A stretch of 64,000 nt of DNA from Mikania micrantha (lineage: Eukaryota > Streptophyta > Magnoliopsida > Asterales > Asteraceae): the NCBI GenBank assembly GCA_009363875.1, contig CM018694.1, positions 4,092,001 to 4,156,000 of the forward strand, in the 5' to 3' direction. The position numbers and the translations under genes were made by a program. The number at the start of each line of letters is the position of its first letter. Within the stretch, counting starts at the first letter, position 1. Positions 45,261-56,936 of the stretch are shown piece by piece. The notes beneath the pieces are model-generated. The model was not told the origin of the DNA, ran no database searches, and saw only the letters and a list, made by a program, of their open reading frames with translations.

Positions 45261-48083
45261 AAACAAAAACCCTACATTTCAAGAAGTCCTAGCTAGACCG
45301 TTTGATTTGTAGGTCACATGTTTGATGATATTTACAGAATTCCCTAACTACTAAGTACCTTGATTGACAGACTAGTCTACTCGAGTTGACCAAGGCCCAA
45401 TCATTAGGACTTAGATTTTATTAAATGTTTATTTATTTACTTAAGCATTTATGACTGTTTACACTTGCTATGGTTGATCATATTATGTGATGAACTTATG
45501 AAATCAACATGGATTTCAAATGATTGTAATTACAGGGACAAAGAACAGAAGGATTTTTGTGTTGGGTAAAAATGCTTAACTATCATTAACAACAGTGTCA
45601 TATACGGATTAGTATGTGGTGGGACGGTGGCTGGGCGGGCGGTAAGTTCGACCCTACATATGCCCTATATATAAGCATACCGATTCGGATATTACATGTG
45701 GAGTTAATGAGGTTAAGGTCTTTACCGGAAGAGGTTTACAAATCACTTTCAAACTTTAAACTATATGAACTCACCAACCATGTGTTGATTTTATTTTTGC
45801 ATGACTTCTCAGGTGACGAACAGGTCAACTAGGAAGCTTATGCTTTTGGACTAGGACTTCAGATAGAAGACTTAGTGTTTTTGGAACTGCATATTTTTGG
45901 AAACATCATCATACAATTATTTTGTATATCTTGTGCAGTTACAAGATAGTTATTTTATGATGTTTATGATAGATTTACATTGTTAAATTATGAACGATTC
46001 AGATGTAATTTAACTTTGTAATTCTATTCTACTTAGCATTTCTCATTTATATCATGTGCAATGTAAACAATGTGATCACTTTGATTATCACTCACGATAT
46101 CGCGCCCTGGGAACCTTCCGCCCGACGGGGACTCCGATCCAACCCCGCCGGCTCGGGGTGTGACACCTTATAAGGTTCAATTTGAACTTCCTAAATTAGT
46201 TATACAAGTGCATAAAATCACTAAGTATTAAGAGTTAACACATAGTGGCCAACACTTTGTACTTAGTCATCTTATTATCTTATTGATCCCCAATAGAATT
46301 TCTTTATGTTCTTAACTAAAACCCATGAGCAATAGTCTCATTTGCTAGCTAAGACTTGTATTAATATACTTGAAATGATTTAAACCCATTGAACATTGAA
46401 AACTATTAAGTTTGATGTTCTTAAAATTAGCTAACACCACAAATTAGTCACCTTAGACCATTTGTGATGTTACCAACTTTACTTCGGCTTTTATCTAACC
46501 AATTTCAGGTATTATGTACCCAAATGACCATACAAAACATTTGATAATATGTTAAGTTTGTTTAGGAAAAACTTGTGTTTGAAAATCCTTAGTATCAAAG
46601 GACACCAAACTGGTTCTAACACATGAAAACCCTAATGGCTCCTAGTCGGCTAACCCATGTTCAAACCCCTCCCTTGAACTCATTTCTTGGTCTTTTTGGA
46701 TGATTCCAAGCTTGTCATACTTGGTTTTAGGTCTGACATCAATATCGACAATATATGGCTCAGTATCGACAGCCACCAGGTGGGTAATGTCGAGGGGGGG
46801 GCAGTCCATGGCTTCATCCATCCTACATGTGCGACAGGTTTAGTTTCGACAGCCCTTAGGGCCCTCGATATTAGCAGTATCAGTGCATCCTTTGTCCCTG
46901 AACTTGGAGAGGGTCGATATTAGTAATTTCTAAGGAGCCCCCCCATCAATACTGGTGGTCGAACTTAGCTATATTGGTGTATGAAGTTGCTGGGAAGATT
47001 CATCCATCGATACTAAGCATCAGCTTTGTTTCTTATACCGATACTGATGTACTCAGCTCAATTCAAACCTAAACTGATCGGAACAATCCTATGTATTCCT
47101 TAACTTCTTGACTCGTTTTAGTGCAAGTTCCTAGGGTTTTACAGCTCCAAAAGTCAATTGAAAGCTGTTGATGTTCGAGAACACTAACCCCAAACTGTAG
47201 AAAGCTGAAAATAGCCCGTTCTAGCTCGTTTTTGGTCCGTTTTGGTGATTCAAAGCTCCATCTCTTCCTCTAATCACGATCTATATGTTTCTCTGGTTGG
47301 TACAAAATTCACCCAATTTGGTTGGGAATGGAAAGAGAAAAGCGGGTTTTTTGTGAGAGAGATTTCTAGAGAGAGAGTTGAACGAAGTTGATGAGAGAGA
47401 GTGGGTAGGTTGAGAGGGTTTATGGCATTTAATGCTTCATTAAATGTCTTTCAAATCGGTCGCGTTCGGGTTCGTTCAGTTCCGCTCGGTTTCGCGATTA
47501 AACGTCGGTTTTCGATCGTTTTCGTATCGAAACGTTTCGATTTTAAAATAAGATTTATAATTTCAATTTAGGTGGTAATTCCTAGTAAATTAACTATTTA
47601 TTTTGAAATTTCTAAAAACGTTTAATTTATCTGTTTAATCGAATCGCACGGTTTTCGCGCGTATTCGTTCGGATCGTCACCCGTACGAACACGACGATAA
47701 CTGTACTTTTCGATTTGATTTTCTAATTATTGCACATCATTCAGTACGTTAAAATTTCAGATATATTCGTACAGGTCGTCACGTATACGAATAATCCGTC
47801 GGTTTAGCATTCACGTAACGACATCCGTTATAGTTTTGTTCTGTACAACTCTCATACGTTTATACGTAATAAAACCCTAACTAGCATTCACATAATAATT
47901 CTATGTTGTCAGATATATTTCTGACTGTTAAATCATGAATTTTCGTTCTGATTCTGAAATGAGTCTGAAGTCTGTTCTGGATTAAGAATCAAATGATAAT
48001 AACATACATGAAATACACATAGTTCTTACATGATCTACTGTTCTCGTTATTGTTCCGGCTACGGCTCCGGCACTGATGCTACA

Positions 48084-48119
48084 GTCTCCCCTTGTTAGAG
48101 AAATTTCGTCCCGAAATTT
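48084..48119 (-). other. Polypurine tract and hairpin of D'
   Basis: On the minus strand, hairpin AAATTTCG-GGA-CGAAATTT (48101-48119), CTAAC, then AAGGGGAGAC adjoining the LTR start TGTAGCATC. Confidence 0.88.
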
Positions 48120-48542
48120 AAGAATCATTATCGGGTACGGCTTTCTCTGCAAATAGATGGGGATACTTGGACTTAATGTGATCCTCGCGTTCCCAAGTAA
48201 ACTCAGGTCCACGCTTTGAATTCCATCGAATCTTGACAATCGGAATACGGCTTCGCTTCAGTTGATTAACATCGCGATCCATAATCTCTAAAGGTTCCTC
48301 GATAAAATGTAGCTGGTCATCCACTTGAATTTCCTCAATTGGTATAGCATGTGATTCGTCCGCAAGGCATTTCTTTAGATTTGAGACGTGAAACACGTCA
48401 TGCACACCACTGAGTTCATCTGGTAATCTCAGTCTATACGAAACAGGACCAATCCGTTCAACTATCTCGAACGGTCCAACGTATCGTGGTGCTAACTTGC
48501 CTTTCGTTCCAAAGCGAACCTCACCCTTCTATGGGGATACCT
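48118..48542 (-). pseudogene. D' integrase tail and chromodomain
   Basis: An open piece 48118-48405 holds [14 protein letters not shown], then a chromodomain with [25 protein letters not shown] and FTWEREDH. Between 48405 and 48542 the frame continues upstream ([14 protein letters not shown]) but carries a stop (a tryptophan codon changed to TAG, about 48530). Chromodomains of this clade are thought to target histone marks. Confidence 0.8.
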
Positions 48543-49184
48543 TTAACATGACATGGTCTCCCACTTGAAATTCCAACAGCTTGCGCCGTTTTCGGCGTAG
48601 CTCTTTCGTCTACTTAGAGCTGCTTGTAATTTCTGCTGTATCTGGGAAATTTTATCATTTGTTTGATGAATAAGCTCAGGCCCAGTTATTCGGTTATCTC
48701 CTATTTCGGTCCAACAGATCGGTGACCGACATTTTCGACCATAAAGAGCCTCGAATGGTGCGCATCCGATGCTGTTATAGTAGCTGTTGTTATAGGAGAA
48801 CTCAATCAGTGGCAAATGAGAGTCCCAATTCCCACCGAAATCCAAAACGCATGTTCGTAACATGCCCTCTAGGGTTTGTATGGTACGTTCGCTTTGACCG
48901 TCCGTTTGTGGATGGTAAGCGGTACTCAAATTTAATTGTGTCCCTAGAGATTTCTGTAATGATTTCCAAAACCGCGACCTGAATCTGCAATCTCGATCTG
49001 AAATAATAGACAATGGTACGCCGTGACGTACCACTATCTCATAGATGTACAATCTTGCCAGTCTATCCATCGTGAAGGTTTCACGCATTGGCAAGAAATG
49101 AGCGGATTTTGTTAAACGATCAATGATGACCCAAATAATATCATGACCGCTGGAAGTGCGGGGTAGCTTGGTAATGAAATCCAT
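48543..49184 (-). pseudogene. D' integrase catalytic core (213 codons open)
   Basis: Contains MDFITKLPR (first Asp), [14 protein letters not shown] (second Asp), [19 protein letters not shown] (Glu) and [15 protein letters not shown]. The D,D-35-E triad is intact, but the piece is cut from its neighbours by frameshifts: its last codons after RRKSYAEN run out of frame at the C-terminal end. Confidence 0.85.
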
Positions 49185-49215
49185 AGCTATTTGTTCCTAC
49201 TTCCAAAACGGAATC

Positions 49216-49596
49216 TCAGGCTGTTCTAGTAAAACCTAACGGTTTCTGGTGTTCCGCTTTTACCTTCGCACACGTAATACATCGGCCTACATACTCGGCT
49301 ATGTCCTTCTTCATTCTCGGCCACCAATAAAACCCCCGTAAATGTTGGTACATTTTATTGGCGCCTGGATGTACTGAGTACTTGGTTTTGTGTGCTACAT
49401 CAATGATGAGTTTTCTCAATTCTTCTACTGCAGGAATCCACATGCGATCTTGGTAGTAGATAATTCCGCCAGCTTTCGTCTCAAACTGTCTTTCTGCTCC
49501 GCAATCTAATTCTTTCTTCAGATTACCTCGTTCAACTGATTCTTGTTGAGCATGAACAATCTTGTTGCGTAAGCTGGTCTGCAATGTCATTCCCAT
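49216..49596 (-). pseudogene. D' integrase zinc-binding N-terminal region
   Basis: Encodes YYQDRMWIPAVEELR, HKTKYSVHPGANKMYQHL, FYWWPRMKKDIAEYV and CITCAKVK, the HHCC zinc domain. The frame is broken at both ends, before the catalytic core and after RNase H. Confidence 0.85.
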
Positions 49597-49599
49597 TGC

Positions 49600-50427
49600 T
49601 CATATGCACAAGGGTTTGACCCGTTCCTTTCGGCTCAAAGCATCTGCTACAAAATTTTCCTTGCCCGGATGGTACTTGGTCACACAGTCATAATCATTCA
49701 AAAGTTCAACCCAACGACGCTGTCGCATGTTGAGTTCCTTCTGATAAAAGATGTGCTGTAGACTTTTGTGATCTGTAAATACGGTACACTTGGTACCATG
49801 TAAATAATGTCTCCATATATTCAACGCGAATACAACTGCTCCCAGTTCTAGATCATGAGTAGTGTAGTTCTTCTCATGAACCTTCAACTGTCTTGAGGCG
49901 TACGCGATAACTTTGTCTCGTTGCATTAACACACAACCGAGTCCCTGATGGGAAGCGTCACAATACACTACAAAGTCATCTGTACCATCTGGGAGAGATA
50001 AAATCGGAGCACCACATAGCTTTTGTTTCCACGTTTGAAAAGCTTCCTCCTGTTTTTGCTCCCAAACAAACGGCTCGCTCTTCTTGGTTAACTTGGTGAG
50101 AGGCAAGGCTATCTTAGAAAAGTTTGAAATAAACCTTCTATAATAACCTGCCAATCCCAGAAAAGTTCGTATTTCCATCGGTGTCGCTGGATTACCCCAG
50201 TTCTTTATTGCTTCAATCTTGGCAGGATCCACATGTATTCCTTCACTGTTGCCTACATGACCCAAAAACTGAACTTCTCTTAGCCAAAATTCACACTTAG
50301 AGAATTTGGCATAGAGTTGTTCCTTCTTCAACAGTTCCAAGATCTTCCTAAGATGTAGTTCATGATCCGCTTTGTTCTTCGAATAGATCAGGATATCGTC
50401 AATGAAGACAATAACAAACTGATCCAA
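49600..50427 (-). pseudogene. D' reverse transcriptase C-terminal part and RNase H
   Basis: Open piece with [15 protein letters not shown] (RT active site), the connection region [12 protein letters not shown] and RNase H motifs [25 protein letters not shown] and TDHKSLQHI, ending VADALSRKE. Directly upstream, a TAG replaces a codon between LMNRVC and YLDQF (about 50436), so RT is interrupted just before the active site. Confidence 0.87.
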
Positions 50428-51051
50428 ATACAGCTAGCACACACGGTTCATGAGGTCCATGAAAACCGCTAGTGCATTCGTCAATCCGAAAGGCATCACC
50501 ATGAATTCGTAATGCCCGTACCTGGTTTGGAATGACGTCTTCGGTATGTCTTCGTCTTGTACCCGCAACTGATGGTATCATGAACGTAAATCGATCTTTG
50601 TAAAGTACTATGCTCCTTGTAACTGATCAGATAAATGATCAATCCTCGGCAATGGATACCGATTCTTGATCGTCAATTTATTCAGTTCTCTATAGTCGAT
50701 GCACATTCGAAAAGATCCATCCTTCTTCTTCACGAACAAACCGGAGCTCCCCACGGTGAGTAGCTCGGTCGGATGAAACCCTTATCCAGTAGCTCCTGTA
50801 ACTGGTTTAATAATTCCTGCATCTCCGAAGGTGCTAACCTACATGGAGATTTAGCAACAGGAGTTGCTCCAGGAACTAAGTCAATACGAAATTCAACCGG
50901 TCAAACCGGTGGTAATCCCGGTTGATTGTCAGGAAACACTTTGGAATATTCTCTAACTACTGGCACATCCTGAATCTTGGTCTTATCCTTCTCCCTTTCC
51001 ACCACATGAGCTAAGAAAGCTACGCATTGCTCCGTAAACACTTACGTGCCT
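50428..51051 (-). pseudogene. D' reverse transcriptase N-terminal part, heavily damaged
   Basis: Across frames one can read [26 protein letters not shown], [21 protein letters not shown] and MPFGLTNA segments (about 50780-50460), matching fingers and palm of A1 RT. Several frameshifts and stops occur. No long open frame. Confidence 0.7.
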
Positions 51052-51831
51052 TTATGCAAGAAATGATTTTGACACTCCGTTTTGCTCTTCCCCTCGAACT
51101 TCCAACACGTGGTCGTCCACCATCGTTATTCGAAGTAGCTTTTCGGAACAGACAATCTTAGCCTGATTAAGGGATAACCAGTCCATTCCTATAATGATGT
51201 CGAAACTACCCAATTCCATTGGTATCAAATCAATAGTAAAATATTGATCATTCAATACTAATGGGCAATTCCTAAATATTGTGTGCACTGTTATTTGTTT
51301 ACCGTCAGCTACTTCTATAGTATAACGGGAATCTAAAAGTTCTTCCTTATGACTAAGTTTGCATGCAAAGTCGGACGAGATAAAACTCTGATCCGCACCA
51401 GTGTCAAATAAAACAGAAGCATAAAAGTCATGTAAGAGAAACGTACCAGTGACCACATTCGGGTCTTGACGAGTAGCTGGAGCTCCTATCACAAAAGCTC
51501 CTCCACGTGGTGCTTGAACTGCCGGTTGCATCCTCTTCGGACAGTTCCTGGCATAGTGGCCAGCTTCACCATAGCTATAGCATCCGCCATTTTTTTGAGT
51601 CTCGGTGTTTGGTGGAGGGAGAGCTAAAGTAGCATTGTTCACTGCTTGATTAGGTGCCATTCTGTGCTGTTGGACCAAATTGCCCTTCTTTCCACATTCC
51701 GTGTAGTGTTTGCAGGGAGTGTTAGTAGCATGATGATATTGGCACTTGGTAGACAAAGGATATGTGTCAGTGTAGGGTTTCTTTTGAAGATTTTGTGGTG
51801 CAACTACCACTTGGTTGAGTGGGGTGGCCAT
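51052..51831 (-). pseudogene. D' gag zinc knuckles and protease
   Basis: Open piece of 259 codons: degenerate CKHYTECGKKGNLVQQH knuckle (key His and Cys shifted), second knuckle CYSYGEAGHYARNC (first CxxC damaged, Tyr for Cys), and protease YASVLFDTGADQSFISSD with DTGA intact, then IIIGMDWLSLNQAKIV. Upstream gag is frameshifted. Confidence 0.85.
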
Positions 51832-52722
51832 CGTATAGTTCTTGATGACCTTCTGCTTTTTCTTGGGGTGATGAATGGCATTTTTTGATGATTTTTCTTT
51901 GCTTTCCCAATGTCAGCTTCTTTCCTTAAAATTCCAGAAGCAACCATCACGTCAGTAAGTTTTCCTGACAGGCTGATAGCTGACTCCAATGTCACAGGGT
52001 TTGTAGCACTGACCAAACTCTGTATGCAAGGGGGTAGTCCACCTACATACCTGTCAATTTTTTCCTCCAGAGTTGGTACAATGTCTGGCACCAATGCTAC
52101 TAACTCGTGGTAACGAGTAATATCACCCATGTGATCCGCTCCCTTCATCACATGGTTTGACAGTTCGGTCTACATCCTCTATGGCTCACTCTTGGGACAT
52201 AATTCATTTCACAACAGAGTCTTGAAATCTTCCCATGGCATTGCCATTGCCTCTTCTCTTCCTCGGGCCTTGATCTGTGAGTTCCACCACGTTAAGGCTC
52301 GTTTGCTGAATGATCCTGCATAGTAGCGAACCATATGGTGATCTGGACAGCTGCTAATGTCCAGAGTAGTCTTGATCTTCTCGATCCATTGGATTAAACC
52401 AACGACTCCCTTAGTACAGCTGAAACTGGGTAGCTTTACATCCCACAGAAGACTTGTAGGAGTAATGAGATGCACTGCCAGTATTCCCACTGGCCTCTCC
52501 TGATGAATGCCCGGAGTTGTTGTTGTTGTCCTGGATGTGGTTGATCATATCGGGTATAACTTTTTTTAGCTGGTTAGTCAGCTGATTGCTCAGTAGAGTT
52601 GCAAGGGCAACAGTAGCAGGATCCAGCGCCGCATTCGGGTCCTGATGAGGGTAGAGTGTGTGAGGGAGGAGGAGGTTGGAGGAGGTGGCGGTGGTGGTGG
52701 AGGAGGTTGTTTGCGGCGGCAT
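51804..52722 (-). pseudogene. D' gag N-terminal and core regions (frameshifted)
   Basis: Start at the ATG of 52722 (MPPQTTSSTTT), LDPATVALATLLSNQL, then a frameshift near 52420 to GLIQWIEKIKTTLDIS and RALTWWNSQIKARG, a stop near 52209, and a further piece 51804-52151 with ELVALVPDIVPTLEEKIDRY. Clearly homologous to the C and D3 gags. Confidence 0.85.
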
Positions 52723-52880
52723 TCTGATCACAACCGAAAAGGAATCGGTTAGTGCAATGATCGAATGTTTGAAGACGCAAATGGAAATAAATTCCTAAGT
52801 CCTATATTCTCTACATGAAGGGTCCCAAAGTTATAGTCTAGGCCAAACCGTCTAAACAAATGACCTACGTTTCTTTATAA

Positions 52881-52900
52881 CCATGGCTCTGATACCAATC
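52881..52900 (-). other. Primer binding site of D'
   Basis: On the minus strand, GATTGGTATCAGAGCCATGG immediately follows the LTR end; TGGTATCAGAGC is the methionine-tRNA complement. Confidence 0.9.
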
Positions 52901-52974
52901 TGTGACACCCTGAGCCGGCGGGCCGGATCGTGTGTCCCGTCGGGCGGAATGGTCCCAGGGCGCGATATCGGGAT
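52901..52974 (-). repeat. D' 5' LTR terminal remnant, cut by assembly gap
   Basis: The GC-rich terminal block (CGCCCTGGGACC, CCGCCCGACGGG on the minus strand) of the D LTR family is seen up to base 52974, then N. The rest of the LTR is missing from the assembly. Confidence 0.85.
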
Positions 52975-53074
52975 NNNNNNNNNNNNNNNNNNNNNNNNNN
53001 NNNNNNNNNNNNNNNNNNNNNNNNNNNNNNNNNNNNNNNNNNNNNNNNNNNNNNNNNNNNNNNNNNNNNNNNNN
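52975..53074. other. Assembly gap of 100 N
   Basis: Exactly one hundred N, the usual placeholder for a gap of unknown size. At least the remaining ~4 kb of the D' 5' LTR is expected here unless it is truly deleted. Confidence 0.98.
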
Positions 53075-53548
53075 TGTTGTTGGTGTTGATGTTGTTGATG
53101 TTGTTGCTGTTGGTGCTGTTGGTTCTGTTGCTGCTGGTGCTTCTACTAGTGCTACTGGTGGAGCTGCTGCAGCTGCAGCTGTTGATGTTGTTGTTGATGT
53201 TGCCGTTGACGTTGATGTTGCTGTTGTTGTTGTTGTTGTAGTTGTTGTTGCTGCTTCTGCTGCTGCTGTTGTTGTTGTTGCTGTTGCTCTTGATGTTGAT
53301 GTTGTTGTTGGTGTTGTTGGTGTTGCTGCTGGTGGTGGTGCTGTTGCCGGTGCTGCTGTTGTTGTTGTTGCTGTTGTTGTTGATGTTGATGCTGTTCTTG
53401 TTGGTGTTGCTGTTGCTGTTGCTGCTGTTGCTGAAACTGTTGCTGAAACTGTTGCTGGTGGTGGTGTTGCTGTTGGTGTTGTTTATGTTTCTGTTGCTGT
53501 TGTTGTTGTTGTTGTTTCTGGTGTTGTTGTTGTTGTTGTAGTTGTTGT
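53075..53548. repeat. Degenerate trinucleotide repeat (TTG-type, GNT register)
   Basis: About 475 bp of near-continuous triplets. In one register nearly every codon is GNT (GTT, GCT, GAT, GGT), so plus-strand translation is Val/Ala/Asp/Gly and the minus strand can read as Gln/His runs. It directly abuts both the gap and the D3 LTR start. No gene is called. Confidence 0.85.
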
Positions 53549-54599
53549 TGTAACATCAGTTCCGGAACCGTACCGGAACAGTGATCTTAAACAGTAACAT
53601 GAACAGTAAACAGGTACTAACAATATACATTTCAGTGCATTTTCTGTTCATGTCCATTGTCATTATCATTTTGTGTTATCAAACAACAAGTTCAGAAACA
53701 TTTAACATAAACAAAGTTCAGAACTAGGATTTTTGAGTCAGATAAATATCTGGCAACACAGAACTATCATGGGATTATCTGTTAGGATTTATTATGTATA
53801 AACGTATGTGAGAATTTACAGAACAAAACAGAACTGATGTTGTTATGTGAGTGCTAAATTTACGGGTTATCCGTATAGGTGACAATCTGTACAAATAAAT
53901 CTGGAAGTTTAACGTTCCGAATGATATCCGACAATTAGAAAACAATGATGGAAAGTATAGTTATTGCCGTGTTCGAACGAGTGACGATTCGAACGAATGC
54001 GCGCAATGACCTTACGTTTCGATTTAAACAGTAAACTAATATTTTAAAATTTAAAATAAACGGAAGATATTTAGATAATTTATTAGGAATCACAACTTAA
54101 AATAATTTCTTAAATCTTATTTTATAAATCGTGTCGTTTCGTGACGGAAACCCCGAGAAACAACATCTTACGCGAAACCGAACGAGACTGAACAACCGGG
54201 TAATTGTAAATCAATTAATGTGTCATAAATGACACAACTACCATCACCACTCTCCTTTCTCCCTCCTATTTTCGTTCTAACCCTTTCTCTCTCTAGAAAG
54301 TGTTTCCTCCACCTTCTCTCTACCATAGTCTCCTCTATACTTCACAATTTCAAACATACTAGGGAGCCAAAATGATCATCTTGTGGCGAAGAATAAGGAA
54401 GTAAAGAAGTTTGAGCTTTCAACCGTCAGTTTTGAGGTAATATTCAAGTTTAAACTCGGTTTCAGTAAGTACATTACGACTCATGTAATTATTGTTGCTT
54501 AGGCCGGTCCAAACACCTACACACACACTGAGATAGGCACGGAAAATCAATAGGGAGTTGTAGGGTTTCTTTGTTAGAGATTCGGATCGGGAATAGAGG

Positions 54600-55280
54600 T
54601 GAAGTTGCAGGTTCGTGAAGATCAAGTGCAAGTCGACATTACAAGTTCGTGGGCGAACCTTCATTGCGAGCCGAACCTTCTCTAAATTATCACGAACCTA
54701 ATTGCGGCTGTGTGCATTTCCGAACCCTGAACCGAACCTTTGGGTCTGCAACGAACCCTGCACCATTATGTGGACTTCTGCAACGAACCTGTGGTACATG
54801 TCAACCAACCAGGGTCGAACCTGTTACCTAGCGAACCAGATTATTCTAGCCGAACCTTTTGAATATAGCCGAACCTGTACGAGCTGTATGTGTCATCCCA
54901 TCCGAACCCTGCACCAACCTGCAGACAAACCTGTGGTTCTGCATGGCCGAACCTTGGCTCATACTCCGGCGAGCCTAGTGATGGCCGAACCTAGGATAAG
55001 ACACTAACCCTGCTCAGCCGAAGCATTAGGGACAACGAACCATGCATGGCCGAACCTTGGCCATGTGAACCTTAATAGACACGAACCATTAGAGCCGAAC
55101 CCCTATGCTAGTGTTGCCGAACCATCAAGACCACGAACCATCCTCCTTCGGCCGAACCTCCCCTCATCATAGCCGAACCCTAAGGGTTCGTTAGTGTTGA
55201 AGTGTTAGCCGAACCCAAGGAGATTGCCTCAAAAGGTTCGCTGCTCCTTGGGGGATACCGAACCCAAAATGTTATCGAAT
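54600..55280 (+). repeat. CGAACC motif cluster in D3
   Basis: Roughly 30 CGAACC or GCCGAACC(T/C) motifs, irregularly spaced, in the same position relative to leader and donor-like site as in D2. Confidence 0.65.
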
Positions 55281-56324
55281 TAGTGTTGTGATGGACTAAG
55301 GGCTATGAATTTAAGTCTAAGAACCACGAGAATGTACATATGAGAACTCAAGGTCTAGAAACGAGCTAAGGATAGATGCATGCATGAAGTATGTTGTGTG
55401 TGTTTGTGCATGGACTAATAAGTAGAGTCACTAAGAGATATGGGCTTTCATGAAACACAATAACACATCAATATGAATGTTAAACATCTATTAATTTAGT
55501 TTAACACACGTGAAAGATTTCCAAGAACTCATATGGATCAAAAATCAAAGTTTTGTTATCAATTCGGAATCAAAGCCTACAAAACGGGCTCATATGGACC
55601 CAATGGGCTAACTAAGGCTCATCATACTGAAAATACTTATTTGATTCAAGGAGTAATGAGATTTTAATAAAAGAAACCGATTTATAAATTTGCTAGCTTA
55701 ATTAATTGATTTTGACTTAATATTAAATTGAAATGGAATTTAATTATAAATGTGTTGATCAAAGGTTTATTGTGATTAAATTGTTTGGGAAATTGTTGTA
55801 AATGGACAAGATAATTGTCTGGATTGGAACAGAAAACAAAGGAAACTCTGCCCAAATTTTGTAAAAATTTAAAAGTAAGTTGTTATAATAAACATGGGAT
55901 TTGGGGTCATAAAAGGGTAACTAAGTTAGATTAGATCATAGAATCACATAGTAAAGTACGACACTTAGTTACACACACCGACAAAACCTTAGACGCGGCG
56001 ACTAATACGTATACTTATAGTATTTGAATTTCTTTAAAACAACTCAGGAACTGAAGATACTTAGCCTACAAACAAGAGTGTGCATTCTGTGATAGTACAT
56101 TAGACATCAACACAGGTGAGTCATTGCCCCTTTCTAAACATTTTGTTTTAAAACGCGGGGCTGAGAAGCATGCGTAAACTGTTTATTAAATTGTTTACTT
56201 AAATGCTTTTAAATTCTATATGTTTTACATGTATGATTGATATCCTAGATCATGTCTAGGTAAATGTTATGCAAGTTTTTACTAAGGTTATCTACTCATA
56301 CTTTAAGTGGATAATTGGGTTAAA

Positions 56325-56640
56325 CTAAACATTTCAACGAATCAAACGAAACTATTTTGACGAATCAAGTGTGTCATTTCAACTAATCAAACGAAACTAT
56401 TTTGACGAATCAAGTGTGTCATTTCAACGAATCAAACGAAACTATTTTGACGAATCAAGTGTGTCATTTCAACGAATCAAACGAAACTATTTTGACGAAA
56501 CAAGTGTGTGAGTTCAACGAATCAAACAAATCAACGAATCATTTTCAGGGGAAAGTCTGGGAAATATCAAAGATAACATATGCCAACGAAACAATACGAA
56601 ACAAGACGAATCAAGTACGAAACAAGAAATCCTACATTTC
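56325..56640 (+). repeat. 52-bp tandem units in D3
   Basis: At least four units of TTTCAACGAATCAAACG and ACTATTTTGACGAATCAAG, nearly identical between 56330 and 56510, then degenerate. An 84-codon ORF (56402-56656) is a by-product of the repeat. Confidence 0.75.
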
Positions 56641-56936
56641 AAGAAGTCCTAGCTAGACCGTTTGATTTGTAGGTCATATGCTTGATGATGTTACAGAATC
56701 CCCTAACTACTAAGAAGCTTGATTGATAGACTAGTCTACTCGAGTTGACCAAGGCCCAATCATTAGGACTTAGATTTTATTAAATGTTTATTTATTTATT
56801 TAATTAAGCATTTATTACTGTTCCTGCAATTACTGTGGTTGATCATTATGGTGATGAACTTAAGGAATCAACATGGATTCCAAATTATGGTATTTACAGG
56901 AACAACGAACTGAAGAATCATTTAGGGAAATGGTAA

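Larger units (their letters stand above)
42134..46165 (+). mobile_element. D2: solo LTR (4,032 bp) inside the D' LTR
   Basis: Starts TGTAACATCAGTG and ends GGGTGTGACA. It is flanked by a perfect 5-bp duplication CCTTA (42129-42133 and 46166-46170), with no internal region: an LTR-LTR recombination product. Features: CT-rich leader (42850-42905), donor-like CAG|GTAAAG (43020), CGAACC cluster (43190-43830), donor-like CAG|GTGAGT (44673), tandem CGAATCAAACGAAAC units (44885-45260), TATA box (45665) and acceptor-like CTTCTCAG|GTGACG (45811-45812). Confidence 0.93.
39948..48083 (-). repeat. D' 3' LTR, split by solo LTR D2
   Basis: Segments 39948-42133 and 46171-48083, about 4.1 kb when the insert and one target duplication are removed. 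On the minus strand: leader-like AG/CT tract (about 47410-47270), ATCGATACT-type cluster (about 47060-46730), donor-like CAG|GTGAGT (41612), tandem AGTTCTTTGAAA-type units (about 41400-41150), two copies of the TATA promoter block (TATA at about 40672 and 40443) and the acceptor-like TTTCTCAG (40300). No protein gene. Confidence 0.85.
39948..52974 (-). mobile_element. D': full-length but decayed minus-strand chromovirus
   Basis: On the minus strand the order is 5' LTR (remnant 52901-52974, cut by the gap), primer binding site (52881-52900), gag, protease, RT, RNase H, integrase, chromodomain, polypurine tract (48084-48119) and 3' LTR (48083 down to 39948, itself interrupted by D2). Multiple frameshifts and stops inactivate the coding region. 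LTR ends are TGTAGCATCAG and GTGTGACA. Confidence 0.88.

Noticed and set aside
52932..53597. Long Val/Ala/Asp/Gly ORF and the opposite poly-Gln ORF across 53075-53556
   Set aside because: Both are translations of a triplet repeat and one crosses the N gap; no gene structure.
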